A DNA stretch of 64,000 nt, taken from assembly GCA_033297075.1 (NCBI GenBank), contig MU858052.1:1-64000 (forward strand), in the 5' to 3' direction. The notes beneath the pieces are model-generated. The model was not told the DNA's origin and ran no database searches. It saw nothing but the letters and a program-made list of their open reading frames with translations. Of this stretch, positions 36,602-50,500 are shown one piece after another. The stretch comes from Rhypophila decipiens. Lineage: Eukaryota; Ascomycota; Sordariomycetes; Sordariales; Naviculisporaceae. The translations under genes and the position numbers were made by a program. How positions within the stretch are numbered: the first letter of the stretch is position 1; each line of letters begins with the position of its first letter.

Positions 36602-39600
36602 ATGGAATCCTCGTCGAACGGGCTAGCAAAGCTCCTGCCCAAGGCAATTGCCCGTCGGCGCAAGGGCCCGTCATCGCTGGCGTCAACGACTAGTAGCAAC
36701 GATGATGTCGCCCTGCAGAAGGAGACCAGCAATCTAAGCCGAAGCACCACTCGCAGCGAGAAAACCAACAGCATGAAGACCATAGACAGCCAACAAGTCC
36801 TCGAAAGCGCAAACGAAAAGGAGAATGCGAATAAAGAGGTAGCGCTCGAGGGAGACAAGACTGAGGATTTGATCACATATGATTCGGATCCTGAATCGTG
36901 AGTGGTTTTTTTACATGTCTTTTATTATTCACAATCGTCCCCCTTTTCATGACGACCGAGTTGAATTTGGTGAAGATTGTCGCAAGATTGTCGCGATCGA
37001 TTCTGGGGTATGGTCTGGGCATTGAAACTGTTCGGACTGTTACCACGCCCAGGCCTGCAAGGATTCCCTCTCTTTTGGTGTTCTCAGGCTGCTGCATGTG
37101 ATGCTGGAGAGGGGACTGGACGCTGCAGTGGCTCGAGCTGCTTACTCTGACATGTCAAGTCTGACCGCTGCGACCTGCGCCTCTTGGGTTTTCAAGCTGT
37201 TTCCTCTCGAAACAAAACACTTTTGCATGTCGATTTGTTTTACCAAGCCATTCTCAACTGTCCTTCATCACGTTGTTTCAATCACCACCTCGAAAGATTC
37301 ACCACTGCAGACCTCTTGCATTGTTTACTTGACCCTGTCCCTGTATCGCTTTGGTCCGAATACCGATACCGAGCTGCGCTAACCAAAAGCTATCATTACC
37401 TCACCAAAAGGGCCCCTACTCGCCCCACCGCCTTCTCGCCGCATCCTTCTCAGATCGGCTACCTAACGACGTCGTCACCCCTCGTCCAAGCTGCCCACAA
37501 CCCCGAGCCTCTGCCCTCCGATTCCCAAGTATTTGAATTGTCGACGACGTCAAGTACTCTCCCGGGCGATAGTGTCGACAGTCTTGATTCTTCTATTCCG
37601 TCGATCGTTCCCAGCGAGACCAGCCTCGCCCCCCAGCACGTCTTGAGCAAAAAGTCATCCGCCGGTCGGTTACGAGACGTCTTCCGCTCATCCAAGAAGG
37701 GCTCGGAGCAGAGTTCGAGTGACGAGAAAAGTCCCAAGACGCTTGTGGCGGATAAATCGGACGAACCGGTGCCAAGCCTCGACCTCAAACGGGCTCCCAC
37801 AGCCGCGCTCGAGAGGACATCGACTGGCAGACCTCGACGTGCCTCACGGCCGACCAAGCTCGATCCTCTGCAGGTGAGACCTCCCCAGACACCACCCGAC
37901 GGCGCCGACAAGACGCCACCAGTCATCGTCAACACGCCTCCCACGCCGACCGATTCCGCCCATCCCGAGGCGAAATCGCCCTCTCGATCGCGACGCAACT
38001 CCAATGCCTCCTCGCCGGGGAACATGATCACACAACGCAGAAGCAGAGCAGGATCCGGCGCCATTGGTCCAAGCAAGCTCTCGAATATCACTTCAGCGCC
38101 GCTGACCCCTACACCGGAAAGCGGTCCTCAGCCCTCTCCCGGAAATCAGGCTGCTAATTTCTTCTCGTCCATGTTCTCGGCTGTCCAGAACACAGCTAAC
38201 AACCTCAGCAATACCATCTCCAACACAAACCTCGCACAGCAAAACAAGAGCAGAACCTCGACACTGAAGGAACAGTCGGAAGCGGACCAGGACAGTGTAG
38301 AAGTGGAATCGTCCTCTGACGCCTTGCCCGACCGCACTTCAGACTCCAAAGAGCCCGCCGTCAAGACCATCGGTATGGGCGACCTCAGCCTCAGCCAGCT
38401 CGGCATCGTGGAGACGCCGAGCAACCAGCCCACTCCAGTCACGGCCAAGTTCAACGAGACTGAGTCGCGAACAAGGTCCGAGTCGGCACCTGTCGAAGCA
38501 CTTGCCACCGGAGCCGAGCCATCACAGGAGGACTCGCAACAATCCCGGCCTCGGTCGCTATATGATCCGATGCTGAGCGGCGACCGGACGCCCCCAACAG
38601 GGAGCGTGTACGAGGGCAAATCTGGAATCCAGAGAAGTGGGAGCATACGAAGTGCCATTGGCCGACGACGGAAGCGCGGTAGTAGCGCCGCGACCGGGAC
38701 GTCAATGGCGATAGGGGCTGCTATTTCTGCTGCTACCACGTCCATCGCGAACCCCGTGGATAAAGCAAGCGCGCCCAAGTACTCGGGATTTGCCGTGGCC
38801 ACTAAGAAGCGGAACCGCGACTTTCACAACCTCTTCAAGAGTGTCCCGGACGACGACTACCTTATCGAGGATTACAGCTGCGCCTTGCAACGTGAGATTT
38901 TGGCCCACGGCAGACTCTACGTATCGGAGGGCCACCTCTGCTTTAGCAGTAACATCATGGGCTGGGTAACGACGCTGGTGCTTAGTTTCGACGAGATCGT
39001 CTCGGTCGAGAAACGAAACACAGCATTGGTATTCAAAAACGGTCTCGAAATCTGCACTCTACATAACAAGCACACGTTTGCATCGCTTGCCAGTCGGGAC
39101 ACTACGTATGACCTGATTGTCAAGATATGGAAAATGGGCCACCCGCATCTACAGAGCTCGTTGAACGGCGTCCGGCTGGAGGAGACGGGAGGAGACAAGA
39201 CGGAAAAGATTGAAAACGAGACCGAGTCGGTATCGGCTGTGGGAAGTCATAGCATATCTGGATCCGATGAGGAGAGCGATGGCGGCGATGACATCTACGA
39301 CGAGGACGAGGATCAGGACGAGGACGCGGATTCTGCGCCGGCAACTGATGCGCCTGCTCTGGAAGCGCCTGCAGAGAAGGCGGTTGCGAGAAAGGCGTCG
39401 GGCGGTGCGCCGCTAAATCTTGACAAGTCTGAAGATAGCGCAGTGCCATTTTCAGCCGCCGACTTCCCCGGACCGACTGCACACACGCCCACAGAATGCG
39501 GCGACACGGATAAGCACTACGACAAGATCACGGGCGACGACGTGGTTCCAGCGCCTCTGGGCAAGGTCTACAACCTGCTCTTTGGCCCCGCCTCGGGGGC

Positions 39601-40710
39601 CTGGATGTCCAAGTTCCTCACGGTCGACCAGAAATGCACAGAGCTGGTCATGGAGGACAAGAAGGGGTTGACGGATGAGACTAAGACACGCACCTACAAC
39701 TACATCAAGCCTCTGGGCGGCTCTATCGGACCCAAGCAGACCAAGTGTATCGTGACCGAGGTTCTGGAACGCATGGATCTGGAAAAGGCGGTCAGTGTGT
39801 TGTGTTCGACGCAGACTCCCGACGTGCCCAGTGGAAATATCTTTGTCACCAAGACGAGATATTGCTTGTCATGGGCCGAAGGAAATGCCACGCGTGTGCA
39901 GATGAATTGCACGATTGAGTGGTCTGGCAAGAGCTGGCTCAAGGGTATGTTTTTTTTTGTTTGCTGTTTCTATTACTTGGCACTCGCTAACTGATTTGAA
40001 TAGGCCCTATTGAGAAGGGCGCCAACGACGGCCAGGCACAATTCGGCAAGGACCTCTTCGCGGCCCTCAAGGCAGCCGTATCCTCGCGCGCCCGTGTTGG
40101 CACGACGGCAAGCGGGGCCCCTGCTGTGAGAGGTGGCAAGAAGCGGAGCCGCAAGAGTAAGGCTCTGGCCTCGGGTCCTGCCAGCGACGTCGAGAATGAT
40201 ATTTCCAAGATATCGTCGGCCAAGCAGGACTGGGGTCTCTTTGAGCCGGCACGGCCACTCTTGGGACCACTGGTGGATGCTGTCAGGCCGATCCTTACAG
40301 GGAATGTGGTTTACGGCTTGCTGGTTGGGCTGATTGTGGCTACGTGGTTTGGGTTTGGGTCCAATCGGGGACTGCCGCCTTCGAATCCCGAGATGGCGCT
40401 TTTTGGTGCGGGGAACTATCCCCAGAGGCTGGCGGCGTATGAAGAGATGTGGAGGAGGGAAGAGAGTGAGCTGTGGGATTGGATCGAGGAGCGCGCTGGA
40501 CTGGAGAGGTTGACTGGTGCTGGAGCGGATGGGAGGCGCGGTGGCAATGCCAGGAGTGCCAAGGGGAGCGTCGAGTATCGGACTATGGAGGAGAAGCTGA
40601 GGGAGGAGAGGGTGGACGAGCGAGAGATTCGAGAGGCGATCCGGGTGACGGAGGAACGGCTCAGGGTGCTGAAGAAGGTTGTTGACGAGTCGGCCTCGGA
40701 GAGGAGGTGA
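36602..40710 (+). CDS. GRAM-VASt sterol-transfer protein, Lam/Ysp2 family
   Basis: Modelled as three exons: 36602-36897, about 37411-39944, and 40004-40710, about 1178 residues. Intron 2 (GTATGT...TAG, 59 bp) is clear. Intron 1 starts at 36898 (GTGAGT), but its acceptor is uncertain; AAAAG at 37410 keeps phase and joins to the conserved-looking QIGYLTTSSPL segment. A disordered Ser-rich N-terminus is followed by a GRAM domain about 560-680 (RDFHNLFKSVP, EILAHGRLYVS, LCFSSNIMGW), an acidic linker, a StARkin/VASt domain about 800-980 (YNLLFG, TRTYNYIKPLGG, FVTKTRYCLSW), and one membrane helix about 1042-1060 (VVYGLLVGLIVATWFGFG), then a C-terminal coiled tail. These proteins move sterols between the endoplasmic reticulum and plasma membrane at contact sites. 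Domain order and single anchor match the family. Confidence 0.88.
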
Positions 40711-41575
40711 TAAAGAAAGTTTGAAGCAGATCACGCCAGACAGGCATTTTTACTTTGTATCGAATTTCTTTTCTTGGGCTTGGTTTTTTTTCCTTCTTTT
40801 TTTGTACATCATTATTTGGATCGGGCGGGCGTGGGTTACCATCATCATCATCGTGGTCATTCATCATTACGGCGGACAGCCAGGCGGTCTTTCCTTTTTA
40901 CTCTTTGGTTCATCCTTGTCGTCAATCGCCTTCTTTTCTCCTCGTTTTATTGCACAGCTGGTGTTTTTGTTGCTTCCCTTTGTCCCTTTTCCGTCCTAGG
41001 TATTTAGGTAACATGGTGTATCGAAGAAGTTGACATGTTTATTTGCATCACTTAAACAAGCACATCAAGTCAAGGCAGTCAAGCGATATTGTCATCAGGT
41101 ATAATCTAAATTAGTTGTTACTCTTAGATACTAGGCTGGTATATGTCGGAAGATGTCTCTCATCTTTCAATTCCAAAATAAACATTACTCCCCTTGCTGG
41201 CCGACATTAACAGTCGCGCCTCTTTTAGTAGTGCTCGCCCCTTTGAACAAACTTTTCAAGCCCAAACGGCTCAAGTTGGAAACCATCAATCCAAACAAAA
41301 GATGAAAAAAAGGAAACCAGAAATGATGCCAAGCAACAATAAGAATAACCATTAATATTAACGAACCAAGCCAATGGTAGACAAAAAAGGATCGGTCTAG
41401 AAGCCAATGACAAAACCTGGAAAGATGGAATATATAAGTTGACAGTTTAGGGAATGAATGACAAAGGAAAGAAAATGGTACATGTGCTTTGCGTGTTTCC
41501 AAGTATATGCATGCAGTATATGCAGGTAGACAGTCTTGTTTTGTTCCTTCTTTCTTTTCTTTCCATCATATGTAC
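40711..41575. other. convergent 3' intergenic region
   Basis: Lies between the Lam-type gene (plus) and the giant glycosyltransferase (minus). It is T-rich with long pyrimidine runs (about 40780-40805) and polyadenylation-like A/T-rich stretches. Several short frames are chance readings of low-complexity DNA. Confidence 0.45.
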
Positions 41576-44500
41576 TCAAACTCTCACCTCGCTCACCCGC
41601 ACGGTACCCATATGAGTAGGCGCAGGAATGGCCAAGGTAGTCGAACTCGCAGCAGGACTCCACCATCGCCTCTTGAGGTCTTTCTCATCGGCCGCGGCAA
41701 GGGAAATCCAGCTCTGGGGCGTCAATCTCGAGTGACGCTGAGGACGAGGCGGGTAATAGCTCCCCTGGCTGCTGCCTCTGTTGGACGAGGAGCCTCCTTT
41801 GTGGTTCGGGGTGCCGGTTCCACTTGCGTAGCCATATGAATGGGGATTCCCGTTGCCGTTGATACTGAAATGCGGCGACGGCTGGAGGCTGCGATGGCCA
41901 TAGACCGAGACTGGTAGCGACGGGGGGCCGATGCTGACCATTGAACTTCCCCCGCCTTGGGTATTTGTGCCGCCCGTGGCGATTCCACTTCTTGGAATAC
42001 CTTGAACCGCAGGGAATGGGTAGCCATTGTTGCTGTTGTGGTTCAACCTGGCGAGATAACTCCCCGGGGAAGCCATCATGGGACTAACACCACCGAGTGC
42101 ACTTTCCGGAACAGTCACCACACCCCGAGCAAGCATCATGGCAGCTCGTTCAACCCTCTCCCGTCTTTGCCTATTGGCAGAACTCCTATCCTTGCCAATC
42201 CAAAGCATCTGCTCGTGTTCTCGCAGGTATCTCTCGTCCGAGAAATTCTTGAGAACATTTGCTCTCCCTCTCAACCCGAGGGCACGTCGCTGCTCAGTCT
42301 TGGCGTACATCCTGGCCTGGATCAACTCGACCTGCTTGGCGTCAGGAACCGGGTAGGCAAGGACAGGAACCTCGTCATCCCCTTCTTTATCGTCGGCGAA
42401 CTGCGCCCAGTTGCCCAGCAGCGCCATGACCGAGATCTGCGCGCGAGCAAGAGACTCGGCATCGTTGGGTGCAACGACTTCACTGAACCTCTGCCCGGTT
42501 GCTCGATCCGTCACCACGCAATACGATGCGCCCACATCTGTACACACAACCGGGACACCGGTAAGGGCAGCCTCCCCCATGGCAAGCGGAAGCCCTTCAC
42601 TGATACTGCTGTTCAAAAACAACCACGCATCCTGCAGCACCACGCCGGGAGAGGCCAGTCCCATGAGGAAACAATGATTGCCCAGATTCTTGCTCGAGAT
42701 GAGTTCAATCAAGTCGGTAGCCAGAGCAGCGTGTCGTTCCTTTTCGCCGTACATGTGCAGCCTGTAATCCTTGAAGCCCCATTTGTTGACAATGACGTCG
42801 CATGCCAATATCGCATTCTTCAAATCCTTGGGGTACTGGACGTGACTGAGCATGATGACGGTGGGCGACTTGGTCTTGATCTCCTTGATGGGTTGGAAAT
42901 TGTCCATGTTGGAGATGCCGTTCACTACCGGGTCGATTTTGCGTCTAAAGGTGTTCCTGTGCTCGATCTTGCCGGAATCAGTGCCGAGTTCGACTTCCCA
43001 GCCTGGGTTGAAGTAGTCGCAGCAGGGGAGGACGACGTCTGCGTGGTGCTCGAGAAGGATGCAAGAAAGGTGGGTCAGGCTGATGAGCGAGGAATTGACA
43101 AATGGCTGGTCAAACGAGACGGCAGAGGACATGAAGGTTGTGAATTCTCGGAAGGAAATGCAATGGTCCCAGATGTGCAAGCTGCAGGAGCGCTTGACTT
43201 TGCAGACGATTCCGTACATTGCGCCGCAAAAGTGGTGGCTGGCTTGGAAGACGTCGGGGATCTGGTCCGGGATGGGGAGCGAAAAGATGAAGAGGTAGCG
43301 CGTCCAGAGGTCGAGGGCGTTCTTCAGCATGGGCAGCGTGGGCAGCTCAAAGTCCCACCATGAGGAGATGGGGAATGTGTTGTTTGCTGCGGATGGCGAG
43401 GCGGGCGCGAGCCAGAGGTGGCACCAGGTCTTGAAGACGATGGGGTGGGACCAGACTGTGTTCCAGTTTCGGCTGTTGGGGCTGGTCAAAGGGGAGGAGA
43501 AGTACGTGTTGAGGTCGACCAGAGCGCGGGTGGCTTCCTCGATTGTTGCGCGCGAGATGTTGATTTGCTGGGCGCACTTTACCAGCGAGGTGAGGATGGG
43601 CAGGAAATTGTCGATAATGTCTTGCTCTGTTGTGTTTTCCGAGCGTTGGACGACGGCGGAATCCAGAATTGTCTCGAGGATGCCGTGGCATGGGTTGAGG
43701 AAGTCCAGACCCCAGAGCGGGAGGATGGTCAGACTCTGGACGTTGCGCTCGATCTGATAGCGAGGAACGCCGTAGTCGTTTGCTGTCTCGGCCACGACGT
43801 GCCATCTGATGGATTTCAGCCCGTCAATCATGTCCCGACGGCAGTTGGAGACACCGCCCGGGTCGATGGGCCAGGTCGAGGTGTCCTGGCACAGAACGTG
43901 GAGTTCGTCATCAGAGTCGGCAAGCTGAGACTCGAGCTTGCGCGTGTTGATTCTCGAGTCGCCGCCTTCGCCGAACGAGTAGAAATCCGACATCTTGAAG
44001 GCGCGGTGGGTCCAGGAGGACGTGTTGGGGTCCATGTCGACCCGGGCAAGAATGGCATCGGCCTCGGCGTTGATGTACTCCTTGGCTGCCTCGAGCCGGC
44101 CCATGTCGCGGTACCGCCAGTACGGCCGCATGATGGCATCCGACCGGACCAGCGCCTCGTCAAGCCAGCGGGCAGAGACAGCATCCACGTCGGGGGACGA
44201 CTTCCACGACTTCCAGACCTGAGCGCGGGCGACCGAGGTAGGGATGGGATAGCGCTTGACGTTGAGACCCAAGAAGCGAGACAAGGCGTTGGTCTTGACT
44301 GACGAGAAGGGCAACAGCGGATTCTCGCTGAGGAAGCTGCTGTTCTCGGGCTGGGGCTTCTTGAGAACGTGGAACCAGTCCTCGGTGATCATCTTGGGCG
44401 GCGTCACCATGGGCTCGTCATTCAGCGTAACCTGCACCTGGGGGTGGAACTTGTGCTCATAGTCCCACGAAGCATGGTACGTATCCAGCCGTCCATCATC

Positions 44501-47500
44501 CATGGTCTGGATAAAGGTTGCCTCGGTAACCGTGGAAAAGGGGATCCACTCCTCCAGTCGCTTCTGTTCCTTTTGCTGGTTGCGAGGCGGCATGCTCCAG
44601 AGGACCTTGATGGTGATGTGGGCAAAGACAAACTCGCCCCAGAGAAGCTCGTCCTCGTGCTTGGGGGATTTCCGGTAGTAGAATCGCCAGTCGACGCGAT
44701 TAACGCCGCGCATGGCCGATCCACTTGTCTGGTATCCCCGGCTGTCGTAGTGGACGATTTCTCCTTCGTCCTTTCCGGCGATGCATTCTCGCTGGAGCGG
44801 AAGATGGCTGCTGGTGCTGTCCTCGGCGTACTGGTACTTGTACGTGTTGAGCATGGCACCGAACCTGGCATATGTCTCGCGTCGCCGGAGGACCAGGGGA
44901 CTGGTGCTGTAGATGTTGACCGACTTGAGCTTCTTCTTGTCGGTCGGCTCGGTGTCGTGTCGTCCGTCGTACTGCGCCACGCGGAGGTTGCCATTGTCGA
45001 GAGTGAGCCAGAACCAGGTCGAGGTGCCGCTGAAGCTCTCGGTCACCATCCTGTTCTTCTCGAGCGACGTGGTGATGCCCTTGGTGAGCTTCATCAGGCT
45101 GACGGCCTGCTCTCGGCCGTACAGCATGACGAGGGGGACCAGAAAGGTCTGCAGGAGCTTGGCATAGTTCCAGATGCTGTTGAGGAAAAAGACGACCGGC
45201 CAGCGGAGGAAGCCCGGCTTGTCGCTGATGACAAAGTCGAGCTCTCGCTGGTACTCGGGGTCGGCGGTGAGAGCAACAATGAGGAACTTGACCCAGGTCT
45301 TGCATGTGCGCAGGAGGGATCTCAGGCCACCGTAGCTTCTCTGCTTCTTCTTCTTCTTCTTCTTTTTGTCGCCATCGTCGGTCGCCCACTCGGTGAGAAG
45401 AGGCGGCTCGTACTTGGCATCGGAAAAGGCAGACTCGTTGAGTAGACTCATAAAGTCATCTTCGTTGCTGCGGTCCTCAAAGTGCTCATCCACCTCCAGA
45501 CCGTGGGCGTAATCTTGGATGGCCCTGGTGAGAGCGGCACCGAGTTCACATCGCGCAATCCAGACATCGAGACCGCAAGACACACGAGATCCCTGACGCT
45601 CATAGAACCATTCCTCAATCTCTTCGTAAGGAGGCAGGAGAGGGGCGACTTCGGCAGAGGCAGAAGACCCGCAAAGACGGTGGAGCAGATACGACCGGAC
45701 AGGCTGAGGGATTCCCTCCCATTCGATCTCGCTGTCGACACCGAGCAGGAGATAGCGGAGAAGCGTCTTGTCGTAGCCAGTCATGAATCTGGTGCGCTCC
45801 GACTTGGACGCTTCCAGCTGGTACTTGACTCCCTCGGGCGCAAAGACGGCATCGGGCTCTCCGGAAGCAGTGCCAATCTCGTGCTGTCCAACCAGCAGCT
45901 CGGCAAGAAGACTCTCATCCCGGGCCAGGCCAAGACGATGCTCAGCAGTGCCCTGGACAATAGCCTCGGCAATGATGCGGCAGTGGCGGTGGACATTGAG
46001 AAGCCACTCGTCGACCCAGCTCGGGATGAGAACAACAAAGATGCGCAGCTCATCCCCATCAAGCCTCGAGATGGTCCGGATCTTGGCCTCGCGAAGCACG
46101 GGCGGGAAGTCAGCAGCCGAGATCAGCTCGACGGTAGTCTTGCGTCTGTGCCAGGTATCGACGGCCAGATGGGTGATTTGCTCTGCCATGGGGAAGGCAG
46201 CCCTAACAGCAGGAGACAAGTCGTGACAGCTATTCCTCAGCAAGTCGGTGACCATGGATCCCGGGTGCTGGTCCGGATCGAGCATGAACCTCTTGTCGCT
46301 GTGCAGTCTGGCCGTGGCATCAAACAGCTTCTGCTTGGTGGCGTCGGAAAGATCAGGGTGAGGCTCGAGCGAGGTAACAGAGTAACTGGCTATGCTGCTT
46401 CCAAGCAACAAGCTCTTCTCATCCTCACTCTGACGCTGGTTCTTCTTGCCTCCTTTGGGGACCCTGCCCAGGCAGGTGATCCAGTCTGGCCAACCAACCT
46501 TGGTGACGAACAAGGACACGATGGCAGAGACCCAAGTGGCAGCACCAAGAGACACGGCACCACTGTAGGCGAACCGCGGAGCAGCCAGATGCAGCGCAAT
46601 GCCGAGAGGAAAGCCGACCAAGAAGCCCACAGCAAGCGGCATGGCCCCGTGATAGCCGCAGTAGATCTTGTTGTACTGGTAAAACAACAAACCCGAATAG
46701 GCACCCACATAGGCCAAAAAGGTGATCGTATTCTCGGCATTGTGCTGGAAAGTCCACATCAGACCGCTAAAGATGGCGAGGCTCCACAAGTGGAAGCAAA
46801 AGAACTTGACGAGGTTGTTCCAGTAGAGCTTGCGTCTCGAGCTCTGATCAAACTCGAGCACCTGCTTCAGCGAATCCAGCGAGCTGATGAGCGCGTCTGA
46901 CTTTTCGTTGGCCTTTGACCAGAGCGGTTGAGAGACGATATCCAGCATGAGCGCGCCAAGGAGGTAGTAGCACAATCCCCAGCCGACTCCGAGTCTGAAC
47001 GTCTCGCTGCCCGCATCGGACAGGCCAACCAGGTTCTTGCCAGTCAGGAGCGCAACCCATTTATCCACCAGCGCAACGAGAAAGTACAGCAGGCCAGACC
47101 AGACATCCAGTCCGGTAGTGCGCCAGTGCAAGAAGGCAGAATGCAGCTTCAAGCCCTTTTGCATCTTGGTCATGTTCTCTTGCGCCGCGTTGAGCATGAG
47201 GTTCCAGGTCGTCGAGTAGACAAGCGGAAAGGCCGAGCGCTTGTGTTGCACATACCATCTCATCAGGAACATGGTAGGATGATAGCCGTCGGCCAGCTTT
47301 TTGACCAGCTCGTCTTCTCCTCCTTGTCCTTTTTTGCTCACAAACGGAATCTTGAACTTGATGATTCGTGAGGATTCCTTTTGGACGCGCTTGTGGAGTT
47401 GGACTCGGGCGAGGTTGTACACCTGCTGATCTGTCATGCCCTCGTACCGTCCCTCTTCGAACTGCTTGGCATGGGTGGCCTTGAACCACTCGACAACCTC

Positions 47501-50500
47501 GTTATCGCTCACGGCTGGGATGCCAATGTGCCAGCTAGACCATTGGCCAATGGTGTTTCGGCCGCAGTAGAGAGTCAGGAACAAGAATGCCGTCAGGACG
47601 GGCACGTAGACGACGATGTCATCCACCCCGGGGACGAACATTGTAACCACGGGAGAAATAAACAAGACGGGCACGCAAAACAGGAAAGCCGTTCTGCCCG
47701 ACAAGAATCGCGATCCGGGTGATTGGTAAATCGACAGCGCCGAAAGAACCATCATGTACGTGCTCAACATGACCAGGTAAAAGACAAATGTCAGTGCGCC
47801 AAAGATGTCCCGGTTAGCAATAAACAGCGTCAAGAACCCAATAATCGAGGCGAGCACGGTAAACGCGACGCCGGCGACAAACCGGGTCATGATGAACATG
47901 TTCATGGCCGGGAAAGCCGAGCTAAAGAAGTAGTAGCTTCCGCCCGAGGTGATCCACGCGCCGAACGCACCAGAAATCAACAAGGAAATCATGAGCGCCG
48001 TGGTAGCCATCGTCTTTTGGCTATTGGTCATGAATGTTGTGAGAAACAAGCCGCGACCAATAGTAGTGAGCAACATGACGTCTACCAACGCCGGGAGGGC
48101 AAAAATGCCGAAAAAGGTCATGTGGTAGTAGAATGGCAGCTTTTCTTTGCCATCCTCGGACGGGTCAAAGTCGACCTGCATTGCTGCGTAGGTCGTGGGC
48201 AGCTCGGTGATGCATTGCTCTCGGATGGGCGGTTGATATTGATGATAGTAGGCTCTGTAGCGATCTGAGAGGATCTTGCCAAGCTTGCGCGCGTCAGTGT
48301 CAAAGAAGGAGTCGCATCGCGATCCGAGGGCAAAGTGTTCTGCGAAACAGCCGGGTTGGTCTGTCGACGTGTTGGGGTAGACGTTTCTGTCCAGAACTTC
48401 GAGGTAGACCTCTGAGAGGGCCAATTTGCGCAACGACGAAAATATGGCGAGGCAGAGGATGTCTGCGCTTGCGTCGATGGTGGTGCACTCGGCTGTGTTG
48501 TTGTACGAGGTGATGGACTGAAGGACAGCGCTGAGGGTTGAGTAAGTGTCTGTTTCGATCTGCGTCAGGACGGTGTAGATGCGCGATTCGATTTCCGAGA
48601 AGAGCGCGATGGCTTCGTACCGGCTCGGGATGGCACAGCCCTTGGAGGCAAGCCAGTTGAGTCGGGACGTGACGAGCTCTTCGCCCGAGACTGAGCCGGA
48701 GAGGTAGCCCTCGGAAGAGAGGATTCGCTGTTGCGTCAAGCTTGGGATCTCGATCAGCTGATGCTCAAGGAGGGAGGCCAGCATCTCGAGGAACGACGAG
48801 CCCATGTGGCTTCCGTGGCTGGTCGAACTGTGCAGTCTCTCGAGAACAAGAATCGACTCGGCCGGAGACAGCGAGACAATGTCGGCCACCAGGCGAGGAG
48901 GCAAGTTCCAGCGGGCATCCTTGACGCCCGACAGGTCGGCCATGGCCTGCTCGGCGAGGAAGCAGTCCAGTCGGTTGCATTGCTTGCTGGACAGGAATGT
49001 GTGGAGAATAGCACCGGCTCGGTGGTCGATGGTCTTGTTGGACAGATACAAGACCAAACTGTCGCTCTCGGCATCCGTGTCGTACACGCCCCAGTATTGC
49101 GTTGCGGTTGTAGACGACGAGACGTTGGGCGTGTGAGTCTGGAAGGCCGAGTGCAGACCGGTAAAGATCTTGATCCGGCCGTTCTCGATGTCCTCCTCGG
49201 CCGCCATGAGAAGGTCAACCAGCTCGTTGATCATGCCCTGAGTGACGGTCCCAAGCTGGCGAACCGGAATGTCTCTCAAAGACTCGATTTGGGCGCGTGC
49301 TCTGGCGAGCTCGTCGACTGGTACCTTGCCCAGGAGGTTCAGGCCCACAAGTCTTCGTTGCGACTGGCGCAGATCGTCAAAGGCCGCGAAGCTAGACTCC
49401 ATCCCGATCTGGAAACATCCGAGTCCTGTCATGGAGTCGCTCCTGGACGAGGTCGAGAGCGGGTCAATCACAGGAGTGTATCCGCCGTGGTACGAGTTTC
49501 TGGACGAGGTAGTCGTTCCCGTGTTGACACCTCCTGTCTGCTCCGAGCTGACTGCCAGGCCGACATCGGTGACGGGCATAAGCCGGAGTCTGTCCTTGAG
49601 GTCCGGGATAAAGTCGTTGAGACGCTCATAAATCTCGTCGTTGTCCACGGCAGTCTTGGAGACGGTGTTGTTGGTCCTCCACCGGTTGTGCGCCTCCATG
49701 TTGTCCTCAATCTTGAGCCAGGTCAGAGCACCCAATGGCTTGCCCGGAATGGTCCGATCCTTGGCCGTCGAGGCGTTGTAGAGCGCATCTTCATGCCCGA
49801 TCCAGGACATCAAGTTGTAGAAAGTGCAGATCTTGTGGGCACGCGCTACTGAGCTGTACAGGAGCTCCACGTCGTTGTTTACCGTCTCCCACATGACCTG
49901 ATACAGATTGTGAGTCACCTTGTGGGCAGCCACCGCTCGCATGATGGTGCGCAAAAGTGCCATCTGGAAGTAGTCCTGCCTGTCGCCGTCTTGCCGGATC
50001 ATGCCGTTTCGGTAGACCAGCCCCTGGATGAGCTTCATGTCGATGGCGCGTGCTTCGGCCTCGTTGACGTACTCGGGGTGGGTGAGCTCCAGCCAGAGGT
50101 CGAGTCCCATATCGCCCACGAGCTTGGCGAACTTGTTGACGACGGCAGGCTTAAGGTATCGTGGAAAGTTGGCCAGCAGGATTCCGGTAAAGGCCGATGG
50201 CTTGGGCGGCACACCGGCCAGCCGGGTGTTGATCATGTTGACCAAGACGCCTAGGTTCCTGACCACGTCCCGGCTGCGGTAGGTAGCGGCGTCCTCTCCG
50301 ACCAGGACGCTCATGTCGAGCCGGGCGACGACGTGCTTGGACCATGGAGGGCAGCTGTCGAGGCCCGAGATGACGCCCCGCTGGAGGGGGTCGACGACGA
50401 CCACGTCCCATTGTGAGAGGAGGTTCTGCTGCTCGACCGTGGGCGGGCTGTTCAAGCTGCCGAGGTAAACCCCAAAGGAGCTTGGGTCGGTAGCTCGGCG

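Noticed and set aside
42000..49900. Long frames on the plus strand opposite the giant glycosyltransferase (for example 468 and 472 codons)
   Set aside because: They are antisense shadows created by the codon bias of the minus-strand gene.
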